From the NCBI RefSeq assembly GCF_027409185.1, contig NC_084462.1, positions 42,666,679 through 42,730,678 on the forward strand: 64,000 bases of DNA, given 5' to 3'. Every line of letters begins with the position of its first letter. Position 1 is the first letter of the stretch. Below the pieces are notes generated by a model. That model was not told the origin of the DNA. It worked only from the letters and a program-made list of their open reading frames with translations, and searched no databases. This DNA is from Cynocephalus volans. Taxonomy: Eukaryota > Chordata > Mammalia > Dermoptera > Cynocephalidae. Shown piece by piece: positions 30,364-43,900 of this stretch. The position numbers and the translations under genes were made by a program.

Positions 30364-30780
30364 TGTATTAGTCCATTTTGTGTTGCTATAACAGAAATAC
30401 CTGAGACTGGGTAATTTATAAGGAAAAGAGGTTTATTTGGCTTACAATTCTGGGACAGCTGCATCTGGTGTGGGCCTCAGACTGCTTCTATTCATGGCGG
30501 AAAGTGGCAGGCAGCCGGCGGGTACAAGCAGATCACATGGTGAGAGGAAGCAAGAGAGAGAGAGAGAGAAGGTGCCAGGGTCTTTTAAACAATCAGCTCT
30601 CATGGGAACTAATAGAGCAAGAACTCACTCGTTAATCCCCCTCCCCCAGGGAGAGCATTAATCCATTCAAGAGGGATCCACCTGGATAACTCAATCAGTT
30701 TCCAACACTGTCACATTGTGGATCGGATTTCCTCATGAGTTTTGGAAGGACAATAGATCCAAACTCCATCAAGGGATAAG
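30364..30780 (-). repeat. LTR-type interspersed repeat (MaLR-like), reverse
   Basis: Starts GTATTAGTCCATTTTGTG, with CCTGAGACTGGGTAATTTA and an internal (GA)n tract near 30550. It ends near CAAACTCCATCA. Same framework as the copy at 23985. Confidence 0.7.
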
Positions 30781-31065
30781 ATTGTCTGGGCTCAGTGAGG
30801 GCAGACTATGTTTATGGATTTTAAGTGACAGAATCATGGATCATCTCCTTTAAATCTGTCATTTCACAGACAAGGACACTGAGGCCCACAGAGGGGAGGT
30901 GATTTTCCTTGGGCCACACACCGGCACAGTTCCTATCCCTGTGCCCAGGGAGGGAGTTTGACACTCTGCAGGTGGGGTGGCATTCTGAAGCTGGCTAAAT
31001 GTAGCCATGATGCATTTGTTTTAAACTAGCTTTATTTCCAGGGGGTGACATTTTTCTGACTGTCT

Positions 31066-31620
31066 TAGGGTTCTCCAGAGATACAGAAATAATAGGATTT
31101 GGATATAAATATACGAGAGGGGATTACTTAGGGGAATTGCCTATGTGATTGTGAAGGCTGAGGAGTCCCACAATAGGCTGTCTGCAAACTGGATGCCAGT
31201 AGCATGGCTCAGCTGAAGTCCAGAAGCCTCAGAACCAGGGAAGTCAATGGTGTGATTCTCAGTCTAAGGCTACAAGCCTGAGATTGCAGCCAGTGTAAGT
31301 CCTGGAACCCAAAAGCTGAACTCAAGACTCTTCAGAGTCTTGATGTCCATGGGACTGTAGGGAAGAGTGTGCTCCAGCTCCAGCAGAATAAAGCAAGAGA
31401 TTTACCTTTTCCTCTGTTTTTATTCTCTCCTGGCCTCCAGTGGATTGGATGGTGCCACCCATATTGAGGGTGGGACTTTCCCACCTAGTCCACAGGCCCA
31501 CATGCTAATCTCTTCTGGAAACACCCTCATAGACACACCCAAAATGATTGCTTTACCAGGTTTCTATGCATTCCTTAATCTCATCAAGTTGATACCTAAA
31601 ATAACCATCACATTGACCTT
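31066..31620. repeat. LTR-like interspersed repeat
   Basis: Starts TCTTAGGGTTCTCCAGAG, a widespread mammalian repeat start. It runs through GGTGCCACCCATATTGAGG to about 31620. I cannot name the family with confidence. Confidence 0.55.
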
Positions 31621-32371
31621 GTCCCCAAATTCTTTGGCACCTCACAGTGGTCCCCATGGACGTAGCCCCATCCCTCCCAGACCACTGCTAACTTTATATC
31701 TTGTAATTCTTCAAAGGGCTGGGGAGAACTGGACTTTTTACAGAAGACATATGGGAAGCGGGGGGTGGACAGAGCTATAAAAAAATAAAAGGACTATAAA
31801 TGTGTCCAGGAGTGGAGTGCCCTTGAACTTTGGGAGACCGCCATCCACTGCATTTGCATCATTGGTGATATGGGTAGAGGGGGCCTAAAAGCTCAGGGTA
31901 AGCTGGGGTCCCTGAGAGTGACAGGCGAAGATTTACATCAGAGGATGGAAAGGGAAGGAGGTAGAGAAGTACAAAAGAAGGACTTTTTAATAAGAACAAG
32001 CAGGGGTGATGGAAAGCAATGTACCATGGCCGTTCTCCAGCATCTTAAGGTTCCACCCAGTCAGCTGGGAGGCAACTGAGTGCTGGTTGCCAGGCAACTG
32101 GGAGCTGGGGGGTCCCCTCCCCTGCCTTCACTGTTATTTTCCTTCCATGAATGCCAGACTTATCCTTCCAGGTTGGTTGTCTGAGGCCTTTCCTGATACC
32201 CCCGGCTCTGTAGCTTGTCTGTGCACAGAACAGCATCTTTAGGTCGTACAGCACTGAACACCCACCTCTCACTATGGACCAGCCATACTAAGGGTGACCA
32301 GATACCTTTTAGCCTCCCTATTGAGCCAACAGGAACCAAAGTGCCCAGAGCAGAGAACTTTTTATCTAAAG

Positions 32372-32580
32372 CAGTAGTTCTCAACCAGGGTGATTTTGTC
32401 TTCCAGGGGAGATTTGGCAATATCTGGAGACATTTTTGGTTGGCACAACTGGAGGAATATACTCACATCTAGTGGATAGAGACCAGGGAGCTGCTACACA
32501 TACTGCAGTGCATAGGTCAGCTCCCACAATAAAGAATTATCCAGCCCAAAGTGTTAATATTGCTGAGGTTGAGAAACCTG
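32372..32580 (+). mobile_element. MER5A (hAT-Charlie) DNA transposon
   Basis: Starts CAGTAGTTCTCAACCAGGG and ends TTGAGAAACCTG, the MER5A terminal inverted repeats. Core phrases TCTGGAGACATTTTTGGTTG and AGAATTATCCAGCCCAAA match the consensus I remember. It is a non-autonomous fossil. Confidence 0.88.
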
Positions 32581-32849
32581 GCTAAAAGAAATGGAATCAA
32601 AAAAGAAAACTCTGCTTGCAACTTCAAAGAGATACCTAAAATGAATAGAACTGCCTATAATTTGATTTCTGTTCCTGTTCATGTGCTAAACCAAGGGAAA
32701 CTTGTTTAACTTTCCCTTTTTAAAGTAAAGACATATCCCACCCCACCCCACCCTTTTTTTTTTTTTTTTTTTAAGCCCAGCAGGAGAAGGGCTGAGCTCT
32801 CTGGTCCACGGACTCCACCTGGTGGTCCTCTCTGGAATTAAGTGAAGTT

Positions 32850-33480
32850 TGGATTGTTTTAACTTTTTAATTTTTAAATAATAACAAAGCAAAATTATAG
32901 AAAAGTTGCAAGTATAGTACAAAGAAACTTTTCATGAACAATTGGAGAATAAGTTATTGATATTATACCCTATTATCTCCCAAATACTTTGGTGAGTATT
33001 TCCTATATACAAGGACATTCTCCTACACAACTATCAGAATCGGAAATTAATAATTGACATGTTACTACCATCTGACCCTCTGCCTGTATTCAAGTTTTTC
33101 CAGTTGTCCCAATAATGCTTTTAGCAAAAGGATCCAGTTCAGAATCACACTTTGCATTTGGTCACATCTCTTTTGACTCTCATGACCTTGAATCTTTTAA
33201 AGACCACAGGACAGTTATTTGTAGGCTGTCCCTCAGTTTGTATATTTGCCTAAGATTTCCTCACATTTCAATTCACGTAATGCATCTTTGACAAGAATGT
33301 CACAGAAGTGATTCTGTATTCTTCTCAGTGCACCCTAGCAGATGGGACATGACTTTGATTTGTTTTTTATTACTGGTGATATTAACTTTGATAACTTGCT
33401 TAGGGTTTTTTTTTTTCTTTCTTGGCTATAAAGTGATGCCTGTTAAACACGTCCACTATCACTACTGTTCAAGATTGTGT
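32850..33480. repeat. old LINE-derived sequence
   Basis: AT-rich stretch with AAAATTATAGAAAAGTTGCA and a TTACTGGTGATATTAACTTTG tail. It resembles the 3' region of an ancient L1M-type LINE. Family uncertain. Confidence 0.5.
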
Positions 33481-33601
33481 TGAAGATCCCAGCCAGTGCA
33501 ACAGGGCAAAAATAAACAAAGAACTAGTATGAGATTTGGAAAGGAAAAAATAAAATTATTATTCTCAGCATAATCATGTATGCGAAAATCCAAAAGAATG
33601 G

Positions 33602-33975
33602 TGTCTTAGTCCATTTCTGTTGTTATAACTGAATACCTGAGAGTGGATTATTTATAAAGATAAAAAATTTATTTCTTACAGTTCTGGAGGCTGGGAGTCC
33701 AAGGTTAAGGGGCCATATCTGGTGGGGGCCTTCTTGCTGAAGCTGCACAGGGCTGCACATGGTGAGGAGCACATGAGAGATGGCCAAATTTGCTTCCATA
33801 ACAAACCCACTCTTGTGACAACCCATTAATACATTAACCCATTAACCCATGAATGGATTGAGGGCTCTGCCCTCATGACCCAATCACCTCTTAAAGGCCC
33901 TACCTCTTCATACTTACATTGGGATTAAGTTTCAACATGAGTTTAAGAGGGGACAAACATTCAAACCATAGCAGA
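33602..33975 (-). repeat. LTR-type interspersed repeat (MaLR-like), reverse
   Basis: Begins GTCTTAGTCCATTTCTG and ends ATTCAAACCATAGCAG. It interrupts an L1 fragment that resumes after it. Confidence 0.7.
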
Positions 33976-35275
33976 CAGTTACAGAAAAATTAGAATTAGT
34001 AAGTGAATTTCACAAGATTGCTGGATACCATGCCAATATACAAAAATCAACTGTATTTCAATATTTTAGAAACTAATTAGAAAATGAAAATTTTAAACAA
34101 AAGACACTATTTGCAATAGCATCAAAAACTATCAAATACCTAGACTAAATGCAGTAAAAGATGTGTAAGATTTCCACACAAAAACTATAACACACTAGTG
34201 AAATTAGAGAAGATCTAAATAAATGTAGAGTTATACCATGTTCATAGATTGGAATACTCAATATTATAAAGGTATCAATTCCCTCTAAATTCATCTAAGG
34301 TTCCAATACAATATAAATTAGAGCATGAATTCCTTTTTAGATACAAGATGTATCTAAAATTCATACTAAAATGTAAAGGGCAAGAATAACCAAGATAATC
34401 TGAGAAAAAGTGGGAGTCTTTTTTGGGGGTGAACATCAAGTCTTTTCATAAAGCTTATATTATAAAGACAGTATGATATTATGCAAGGATAGCTGACTAA
34501 ACCCTAGTCCAGAAGCAGCCCTCACATATTTGGACTCTTGATTTATGATAAGAGTGACACTGCAAAGCAGTGGGGAAAGGATGGTCTTTTCCATAAATGG
34601 TGCTGGGTCAACTGAATATCCATGGGGAAAAGAGATCTTGGTCTCTACCTTAGAGTACATACAAAAATCTATTCTAGACAGAATGAAGATCCAAATGTGA
34701 AAGGTGAAATAAACAAGCTTTTAGAAGAACATATTCATGATTTTAGAATAGGCAAAGATTTATTAAAGAGTACTCAAAAAACATTAACCAAATAGGGAAA
34801 AGTTCATAAACCGTACTATATTAAAATGAAGAACTTTTGTTCAACAAGACACCATTATGACAGTGAAAAATCAAGCCACAGAGAGGGGCAAGATATTCAC
34901 TGAACACATATCTCATAAGGACTCACATTCAAAATATATAAAGAGCTCCTACAAATCACTAAAAAAAAGAAGACTTCCCAGTACAAAAATTAAATGGGCA
35001 AAACATGCAAACAGACACTTCACTAAAGACTATATCCAAATGAACAATAAATATGTAAAAAACGTTCTCAATTGTGTTAGTAATCAGGGAAATACAATTA
35101 AAACCACAAAATGATACCACTACCAACCTACCAGAATGGCTATAATTTAAAAGACAGACAATACCAAATGTTAGCAAGGAATTTAAATTGGTACAACCAC
35201 TTTGGAAAACTAGTAGTATCTACTTAAGCTGAACATAAGTAAGCCCTATGACCCAGCAATTCCATCCCCAGTATA

Positions 35276-35662
35276 TTAGTCTGTTTCTGTTGCTTACAAC
35301 AGAATACCTGAAACTGGCTAATTTATAAAGGAAAAAAATTTATTTCTTACAATTTCAAAGTCCAAAGTCTGCATCTGGTGAGGACCTTGTTCTCGGTGGG
35401 AACTCTTTACAGTGATGCAGGGTGTCAGAAGGGGAGACCAAAGGAAAACTAACTTTCTCACTCTCTCTTCTTATAAAACCATCAGAGCCACACCCATTAT
35501 TCCATGAATGGATCAATCCATTCACAATGGATTGATCTTCACGATCTAATCACATCTTAAAGGCCCCACCTTTCAAATACCATTATTTGATCTCTCACCC
35601 TCTTAACACTGTTACAATGGGAGTGAAGATTCTAATACATGAACTTTTAACCCATAGCACCC
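35276..35662 (-). repeat. LTR-type interspersed repeat (MaLR-like), reverse
   Basis: Starts TATTAGTCTGTTTCTGTTGC and ends ACCCATAGCACC. It sits inside the L1 fragment. Confidence 0.7.
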
Positions 35663-36100
35663 AGGTATATATACATGTTCACTTAAAGATATGTATTATA
35701 GTGTTCATAGGTACAATATTTATAATAGCTCCAAATTAAAAATCACCCAAATGCTCATCAACAGCAGAATGGATAAATAAATTCTGGAATATTCACAAGA
35801 TAAAATACTGTATAACAATGAGAATAAATGAACTACAGCTACACAAACATAATGTTAAGCAAAAGATATATAAGGCACAATACCATTTGCATAAATACAA
35901 AACTAGGCAAAACCAATCTAAACAAGATGTCAGGGTAGTGATTACCCTTCTGGCAAGGGTATTGACTGGAAGAGGACAAGAGGGGGGCTTCTGGCAATGT
36001 CCCGTTCTTATGTGGATACCAGTTGTTTGAATGATTCATGCTCAGTTTGCACTCTTCTGTATGTATATCCTACTTCAATAAAAAAGTTCTAAAAGAATCA

Positions 36101-37185
36101 ACTCCAAGTGGATTGTAGAGCTAAATGTGAAAGGTCAAACCATTAATTCTCTAGTAGATAACACAGGAAAATATGTTGGGGATGAGGGAGGATTTCTTAA
36201 ACAAGGCACACCGACATGCGTACATATACAACCCATGTACCCTAAAGGAAATGATATTGAACTACATAAAAATTAGAAACTTCTCATCAAACACTATTAA
36301 GAGTGAAAAGGCAACCCACAGATTGTGCTCATATCCAGAATATATAAAGAAATACCACAAATCAATAAGAAAAAGGCAGACAACCCAATCGCAAAACAAA
36401 CAAACAACAGCAACAACAACAAAAAAAACCATGGGCAAGAGACTTGAATGAACACTTCACAAAGGAAGGTAAAGAATGGAGGTTATACACATGAGAAGGT
36501 TCTCAACTTCATTAGTCATTAGAGAAAAGCAAATCAAATCCATAGTGAATACCAGTACACACCCATCAGAATCGCTAAAATTATAAAGACCGACAATACC
36601 AATGAGACTGCGATTAGAAGACATAAAAACCCTAACTGCTAGAGTGTGTATATTACTTCAGCCTCTTAGCATAACTGTTAGGCATTACCTATTGACAATA
36701 CCATACTCTTATCCAGGCAATTCCATTCCGGGAGAAACTCATGCACATGTGCATCAGATCCACATACAAGAAAATTCATAGCAGCATTATTCAGAATAAC
36801 CCCAAACTGGAAACAACCCTAACGCCATCAATAGCAGAATGGAGAAGTTATGGTATAAGATATACAGTGGAATTTTCTACAGCAGCGAAAGCAAACAAAC
36901 CAACGCTGTATGCAACCTGGATGGATTGCAGACGTAAATATAGACCCTAAGAAACCAGGCAAAAAAGCATACTGCATGATTCTATTTACATCAAAAGCAA
37001 GCAAAACTAATCTGTAGTGTTGGGTTCGCGGTTGCCGTTGGGGACAGAGGCTTTCAGAAAAGTGTTCCTTTTTTTGGACCCCGGCGGCGGCTACACAAGT
37101 GTGTTCACTCTGTGGCCACTTGTCACGCTGTAGACTTCTGGTCTGCGCACTTTTCTGTATATCATACTTCAATATGAATATTTAA
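36101..37185 (+). mobile_element. second L1 3' fragment
   Basis: Repeats the L1 3' scheme (GTAGATAACACAGGAAAATA, TTCTGTATATCATACTTCAAT) directly after the first copy. It ends just before the SNRPA1 CpG island. Confidence 0.65.
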
Positions 37186-37189
37186 ACGT

Positions 37190-37960
37190 CTAGACCGCAG
37201 GTCTCACCGCAAACCCGACCGCGCCGGTCGGACGTGCGGGGCGGCGGGTGGCCCAGCCCTGTACCTCACTTTGCGGCCTGGGGTCCAAAGCCCAAGGGCT
37301 GGGCCGTTCGACGAATCCCACGGGGCCCCGCCCCTCCTGGGTGGAGCGAACAGTCACAGCTTCCCTCCAACCGCAAGGTGCATTGACTTATGAAAAGTTC
37401 CACTCTGGTGTTTCCACATTTTGCTTAATTTTCGGACACAAACCTCTGGAATCAGGGGCCCCCCGGACTCCACATACGCCCCAGGAAAGAACCCAGAACC
37501 GGAGACGTCCCAGACGGCGCGCCGGGACTTCAAGCGAAAACGAGCCTGGGGGCGGGACTCTTCGATTGCTTCGGCCTAGCGGTCGAGCTGCGCGCGCGCG
37601 CCGGCTGCGACTGGTGCTGCCTGGCGACGGGGCGCGGGGCACGCTGGGACATCTCGCTCGCGGGAGGCGGGTGGCGGGCAGTGGCGTGAGGGACCGGGAG
37701 GCGGCAGGATGGTGAAACTGACGGCGGAGCTGATTGAGCAGGCGGCGCAGTACACCAACGCCGTGCGGGACCGCGAGCTGGACCTCCGGGGTGAGTCCAG
37801 GCGAGCGGGCGGGCAGTGTCCGGGCCGCGGCGCGCGGTCTCGTGTTCCGCGCCCCGTCGCGTGCGCCGGGGCCGGAGCTTGGCCCGCAGGCCTGCAGTCA
37901 GGGCCCGAGCGGGACAGCGCGGCGACCTCCCGGCTGATTCTTGGCATTGTTGCCGAACGA
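37190..37960 (+). promoter_or_regulatory. SNRPA1 CpG-island promoter
   Basis: Abrupt rise in G+C and CpG after the AT-rich L1, covering the first exon and start of intron 1. No TATA box is visible. The transcription start is probably within about 60 bases upstream of the ATG at 37709 but cannot be fixed from sequence. Confidence 0.8.
37709..37790 (+). CDS. SNRPA1: SNRPA1 exon 1
   Basis: Contains the start codon and encodes [19 protein letters not shown] then RDRELDLR. The donor is gtgagt. Intron 1 (37791-39347) is unremarkable and AT-rich after the CpG island. Confidence 0.97.
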
Positions 37961-40900
37961 TCATCCCGTTAGGCTCTTCTGAGTCATGTGTTACCCCCGC
38001 TGCTACCCACAGATGTGGCTGATTGACTTCCCGTTTCGCACCCGTGGGCCTCTATAAGGTCTTGCTTGGCGTGTTTCGCAGTCTGTAGTGTTTGAGGGAC
38101 GGGAATATATCTCAGATTTGTGACGGAGGAAACTTAAGTCCCGTAGCAAAAGCGATTGTTCCTCTCTCCCATCCCATATTTTCTTATTCTTAGCTTAAAT
38201 TCTCTGATATTTCCTTTTTATGAAAACATTTTAAAGATTGACCTGTTTCACCAAGGCTTGACCCGCAATTGGGCCGTGTGTAAGTGTTTGAGGCTCTTCA
38301 ACTGTTCAGATCCTTGGTAAGAAATTGGGAGTGCGGCTAGGTAGTTAGCATTTCAGGGGACTGCTTTAGAAAGGATGTGAAGAGCAACTTCTCTGGGGAT
38401 AAGATTATGGAGTCAAGGCCTTAGATATGTTCCCAGGGGGACCAGCGGTCTGAGAGCGTCATTGCTGCAGGCTGTGCTTTCTGCTTAGATTACTTGCTGA
38501 CCTTTGGGAAATCCTAGTGCTTTTATTTTGTTGAAAGTAAGTTTCTTAGAGAAAGGTTCGGTTCAAGAGCAACTCACCATTTCCACTCTTGGCACACATT
38601 GATCTCTGTCATCTCTCTCTGTCTGAAGTGCATGCAGTGATGAGAATACCTAGTTTGGTGCGGTACTTTGATGTTCGTGCAGCTCTGAATTGTGTTCTTT
38701 AACTTTGGCTGGTTCATTTCTTTTAGCTCCTAATACATTAATTATGCCCCAAATAGACAAATCAGTGAGTAGTGTATTTGAATGAATTGTTGACAATGTG
38801 ACTTACATTTAAAATCATTGACCTTCAGTGCTGAATAGGAGCTGGGGAGGTGAAGTAAGGGGGAACTATGAGGATATCCTGATGAGTTCTGTGGAGTCTG
38901 GCCTGTGGAAATGCAAGAGATTGAGGACTGTTGTCCACGATGTCTGAACAAGTTCTGGGCATTGACAATAAGCCAGTCAAACTGCAAATTCCTAGCTCTA
39001 AGACCTTAGAACAGTATGAAGCACCTTGTAAGTATTTTTATAAATGTTAGCTACCGATATTATTCTTAGTAATCTCCGTTGTCATCGCCTTTATCCTTGT
39101 CATCAGCATCTCCATGTCTACTGCTAGACCAAAAGCTTCATGGCACTGGAGACTTGTGACTCTTGTTTTTCATTTTATCTCTAGTACTTTGCACAGTGTT
39201 TTGCATGGTATATAGGTGCTAGGTAAATACTTCCTGAATGAATGAATGAAAGCCTTGAGTCTAATTACTATAAAATACTGCTAATGTTTTAAGGGACCTT
39301 TTAATTATATTAATACTTCTTGTATATTTTTTCCCCTCATTTTATAGGTTATAAAATTCCCGTCATTGAAAATCTAGGTGCTACCTTAGACCAGTTCGAT
39401 GCCATTGACTTTTCTGACAATGAGATCAGGAAACTAGATGGTTTTCCTTTGTTGAGAAGATTGAAAACATTATTAGTGAACAACAACAGAATATGGTGAG
39501 TGTCTGCTAGTGGAAAGTACTGTAATTTATTTTTTCTGTAGTAAACGTTGCAGTGTTTCCTGAAGAAGTTGTAGAACGTACTGCCAGTTAAACCTGTGTG
39601 TTTCTTAAAATAAACACTGAGTTGCACTTTTCCTGTAAAGATCCAGAGATTGATTTGGCATTGGTCTAGTCTTATTTGCATCTTTCCAGATATCTTATGT
39701 ATTTATATATCCATGATAAGTTTCTAATACAAATTTAAAACATGTTTTTTATACACATTTTGGCTTCTAAAACAGATGTGTTGTACCTGAGCTGTGAATG
39801 CAGAATCACTTATGTTTCTGTGTTATCTGTGTGAAAAAAGTCATGAAGTGAGCTAAGTAGTTTGTTCTACCCATGAGTCTCCCCTTTTCTTAGGTTCCAC
39901 TGGACAGCCTGGCAGTGGAAAGAGCCCCAGGCAGCATACAGACGGCATGGGTTCTAAAATCATCCCACTTCTGTCACTGACCTGTGGCCTTAGACAAGGC
40001 ATCCCTCTTGTGCCTTGTTTCTCTTTTGTCAGACAGGGTGTTGGAGGAAGGATCTCCAAAGTTCGTCTAATGTCCTCTGAGCAAATGCATAGATCAAATT
40101 GTTAGTTTACTTCATTTTCACTTTTACTAAGAGTCTTTCTATTTTTATTTTAGCCGTATAGGTGAGGGACTTGATCAGGCTCTGCCCTGTCTGACAGAAC
40201 TCATTCTCACCAACAATAGTCTTGTGGAACTGGTAAGTGGAATCTCAGTATTATTTTTTATGTCGATGTTAAAGTGATAATATTTTGGATAATAGGTTAA
40301 ATAGTATATTATTAAAATTAGTTTCACCTGTTTTTTTTAATGTGGCTACTAGAAAATTTGAAATTACATATCTGACATGCATTAAATTTTGTTGGGTGGT
40401 TCTTTCTGTTCTGGAAATTTTATTGTCTTACTCTTCACACTAGATGATCAATCCACCTGGAACTGGTTTTTATATGAGATAAGGGGCAAGTTTCATTTTC
40501 ATTATGTGGATATAAATATTTTGAACTGTTTATTTTTATACTTTTTAATTTTTTTAAGGAATTTTATTTTTTAATTGAAGCATATTGATTGTACATATTT
40601 GTGGGATACAGAGTTATATCTCAATACATGTATATAGTGCATAATGATCAAATCAAGGTAGTTAGCATATTCATCACAAAACTTTTATCATTTCTTTATG
40701 ATGAGAATAATTGATTTCCTCTCTTCTAGCCATTTGAGAACATACAATAAATTATCGTTAGTTATAGATGCCTAGCACTACTGTACACCACTAGAACTTA
40801 TTTTTCCTATCTGGCTGTAATTTTGTGTCCATTAACCAACCCGTCCCAATCCCCACGTCCCCCTGCTCTTCCCAGCGTCTAGCAACTACAGTTCTACTCT

Positions 40901-43900
40901 CTACTTCTAAAAGTTCAGGTTTTTTTTTTTCCTTTTAGCTCCTACATATGAGTGAGAACATGCAGTATTTATCGTTCTGTGCCTGACTTCACTTAACGTA
41001 ATGTCTTCCAGGCTAATCCATGTTGCTGCAAATGACAAGACTTTTCTTTTATGTGGCAGAGTAGTAGTCCATATATAGCACATTTTCTTTATCTCTTCAT
41101 CTGTGGATAGATACCTAGGTTGATTCCATATTCGGGGTATTGTGAATAGTGCTGCAATAAATATGGGGGTGCAGACATCTCTTTACTATGCTAATTTCTT
41201 TTGGATAAATATCCACTAGTGGGATTGCTGGAGCATATGGTAGTTCTATTTTTAGGTTTTTGAGGAATTTCCAGACTGTTTTCCAATATGGCTGGCACTA
41301 ATTTACATTCCCACCAATAGTGTATAAGAGTTCCCTTTTCTCCACATCTGTGCCAGCATTTGTCTTTTAGATAATAGCCATTCTTCTAACTGGGGAAAGA
41401 TGATGTCTTACTGGTTTTGATTTACATTTCCTTCATGATTAATGATGCTGAGCACTTTTTAATATACCTGTTGGTCATTTGCATGTCTTCTTTTGGAAAA
41501 TGTCTATTCAGGTGATTTGCCCATTTTTTAATCAGATGGTGATTTGCCCATTTTTTGCTGTTAAGTTTCTTATATATTCTGGATATTAATCCCTTGTTAG
41601 ATTGAATGGTTTGCGCATATTTTCTCCCATTCTGCTGGTTGCCTCTTTTTGGTCTATATGTCTAATTTTTAACAAAATCTAAATACTATAAATTGTTGCG
41701 TAACCTAAATTTTTCACTTAAACACTGGCTGTTTAAATTCATATTGTATAACTTGATTTTGTGTTGTTATGACCTTACCTCCCTTCCCAATTTCTCTGAT
41801 TGTTTAGAATGAACTATATGTTTCTTTCCTCATGGACAGGGTCCATAGCATTCTTCAGATTCTCAGAGGGGTGCTTGACTCCAAAAGTAAGAAAGCCCTG
41901 ATCTGAGGATATTTCCTTTCTAAAATGTATGAAGTGTTCAACCTTAAATGCATGTTCATAGAAATGTGTCCCACAATAGGTGCTGTTAGAGAAATTATAG
42001 TTGTGTTTAAAGTTCTTTTCAAAGATGAAGACTTGCTCATCAATTATTGAAAGAGGTGTGTTAAAATTTCACATTATGTCAGTGGAGTTGACTGTGTCTC
42101 TGGAGTTCTGTTGATTTTAGTTTCATATATTTTGAGGTTATCTTATATGATATATACAAATTTTAAATTGTAATCTCTTCCTGGTGAACTGAACCTTTTC
42201 ATTATGTTGTGCCCCTCCATCTCTGTTACTGCTCTTTTACCTTGAGGTCTGTTTTATTTGATGTAATATACCCAAACAAGCTTTCTTTTGGTTTGTGTGA
42301 TAAATCTTTTTCCATCCAAAATTTATTTTCAGCTTTTCTGTATGTTATATTTTAGATTTGTCTCTTAAAAACAACACATGATTAGAATTTTTTCAATCCA
42401 GTCAGAAGTCTGTGTTTTAAATGAATTGTTTATATTTAGTCTATTTACATTTCATGTAAGTACTGGTATATTCTGGTTTGTCCTCTCTCTTTTTTGGGGT
42501 TTCTATTTGTCCCATGCATTCTGCATTTCTTTTTTTCTCCTTTACTGTGTGCATGCTCGCTCTCATCAATCTTTTTCCTTCTGATGTTTAGAAATTATTT
42601 ACTCTATTTCTATTAGTTAGCATCCTAGGAATTAAGAGATACATCTTTATCAAAGTTTACCTTCCTAAACAATATAGTACAATGACCTTAAACATTTTAG
42701 CACTCCCCTAATTTATGTATTCTGTTTTTTTGGTTTTTTTTTTAACCCATCTATATACATCATTAGGTTTTATACTGTGTGCGTGTAACAAAAAGTTAAC
42801 CACTGTTCTTTTTTGGGTTGTCTTTAGCGATGGTGTGTCGGAATCAAGCTCTAGAGCTCCCTCTGGTGACGTTTGTAAAGTATTTACAGATGGCAGCTTG
42901 CTTTCTGAGAACTGGCTCTCTCTTCCCCTCCCCTGCTTTTATCTGTACTTTTTTTCTTTATAGTCCTTTTGCCCCTGTCTGCTCAATTTAGATCTGTTCC
43001 TAGCAGTTTCTCCTCAATGTAAGGCTTTGTCCTGGAAGAGACACAGTTTCTGATTAGTAGTAAGAGTGGGGGCCCAAATTGCTCCTGCCCCTTCAGACCT
43101 TAGCCCAGACTCATTGTACTCAGTATTGGAATGTGCAGATGCTTTGCCTGCTGTTCTCAAACTGAGCACCTGTCCGTCGTCTTGGAGTTCTCCAGTTTGT
43201 CACATGCCTCCTTGCCTTCCCCCTCTGCTGCTTCCTGCACAAATGCTGTCACCATGCAAGTCTTATAGCTCTCAAAATTGTTTGTCTCTACTTGTTTCTA
43301 CTTTAGGGTTCTTAAGGAATATCTTGTCACCTAGTTTGGTTGTAGCTGTTAATCATAGGTATTTGGTTTTGCTGTTCTTATTGCACTGTGTTTTATGGGA
43401 TAATGTGGGAAGATTAAAAAACTACCCTGACTTCTACCCATAATTTAATTTCTTCTTTTTTAAAAAATAAAAATAAACTGTACTGCTCCTTGTCCTTGAA
43501 AAATTATTGGAAGAGATTTGTGGGGGGCCTGCAGTAAAGGTGACTTGCCTCAAAGACAATAGGGCTTTGTTGTTCCCAGGTACTTGAAGGTACTAGCATG
43601 GAAAAACAGCTTACATGAAGATCCTGACTTGAGGTTTTTCTGTGTGAATAGCTTGCTCCAGAGTCACATCAAGTTTGTCATTGTTTTCTTTTCTAAATCA
43701 TTGCTCAGTAGCCATTTTGAGATGGCTGTAGGAAATCAATTTTTTTTTGCCTCTTATGCTTTTGAGACAGTAGGTTTTAATGCTAAAATTTTAAGTTTAA
43801 GAAGCTCGAATGTATTTACCAGTTTATTCAGTAGAAATTATGTGAGCATTTGTGATATGCTAACACTGGGCTAGGTCCTAGAGCAGTAAAAAATAAGTAA

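Larger units (their letters stand above)
33480..36100 (+). mobile_element. L1 3' fragment with two later insertions
   Basis: Degraded ORF2 3' end plus 3' UTR: ATGGTGCTGGGTCAACTGAA, AAAAATCTATTCTAGACAG, and the L1 terminus near CTTCAATAAAAAAGTT. LTR-like repeats at 33602-33975 and 35276-35662 split it. Frames are broken throughout. Confidence 0.75.

Noticed and set aside
42378-43874. Several short open frames in SNRPA1 intron 3
   Set aside because: They fall in AT-rich reverse L1-like sequence with no intact L1 domain.
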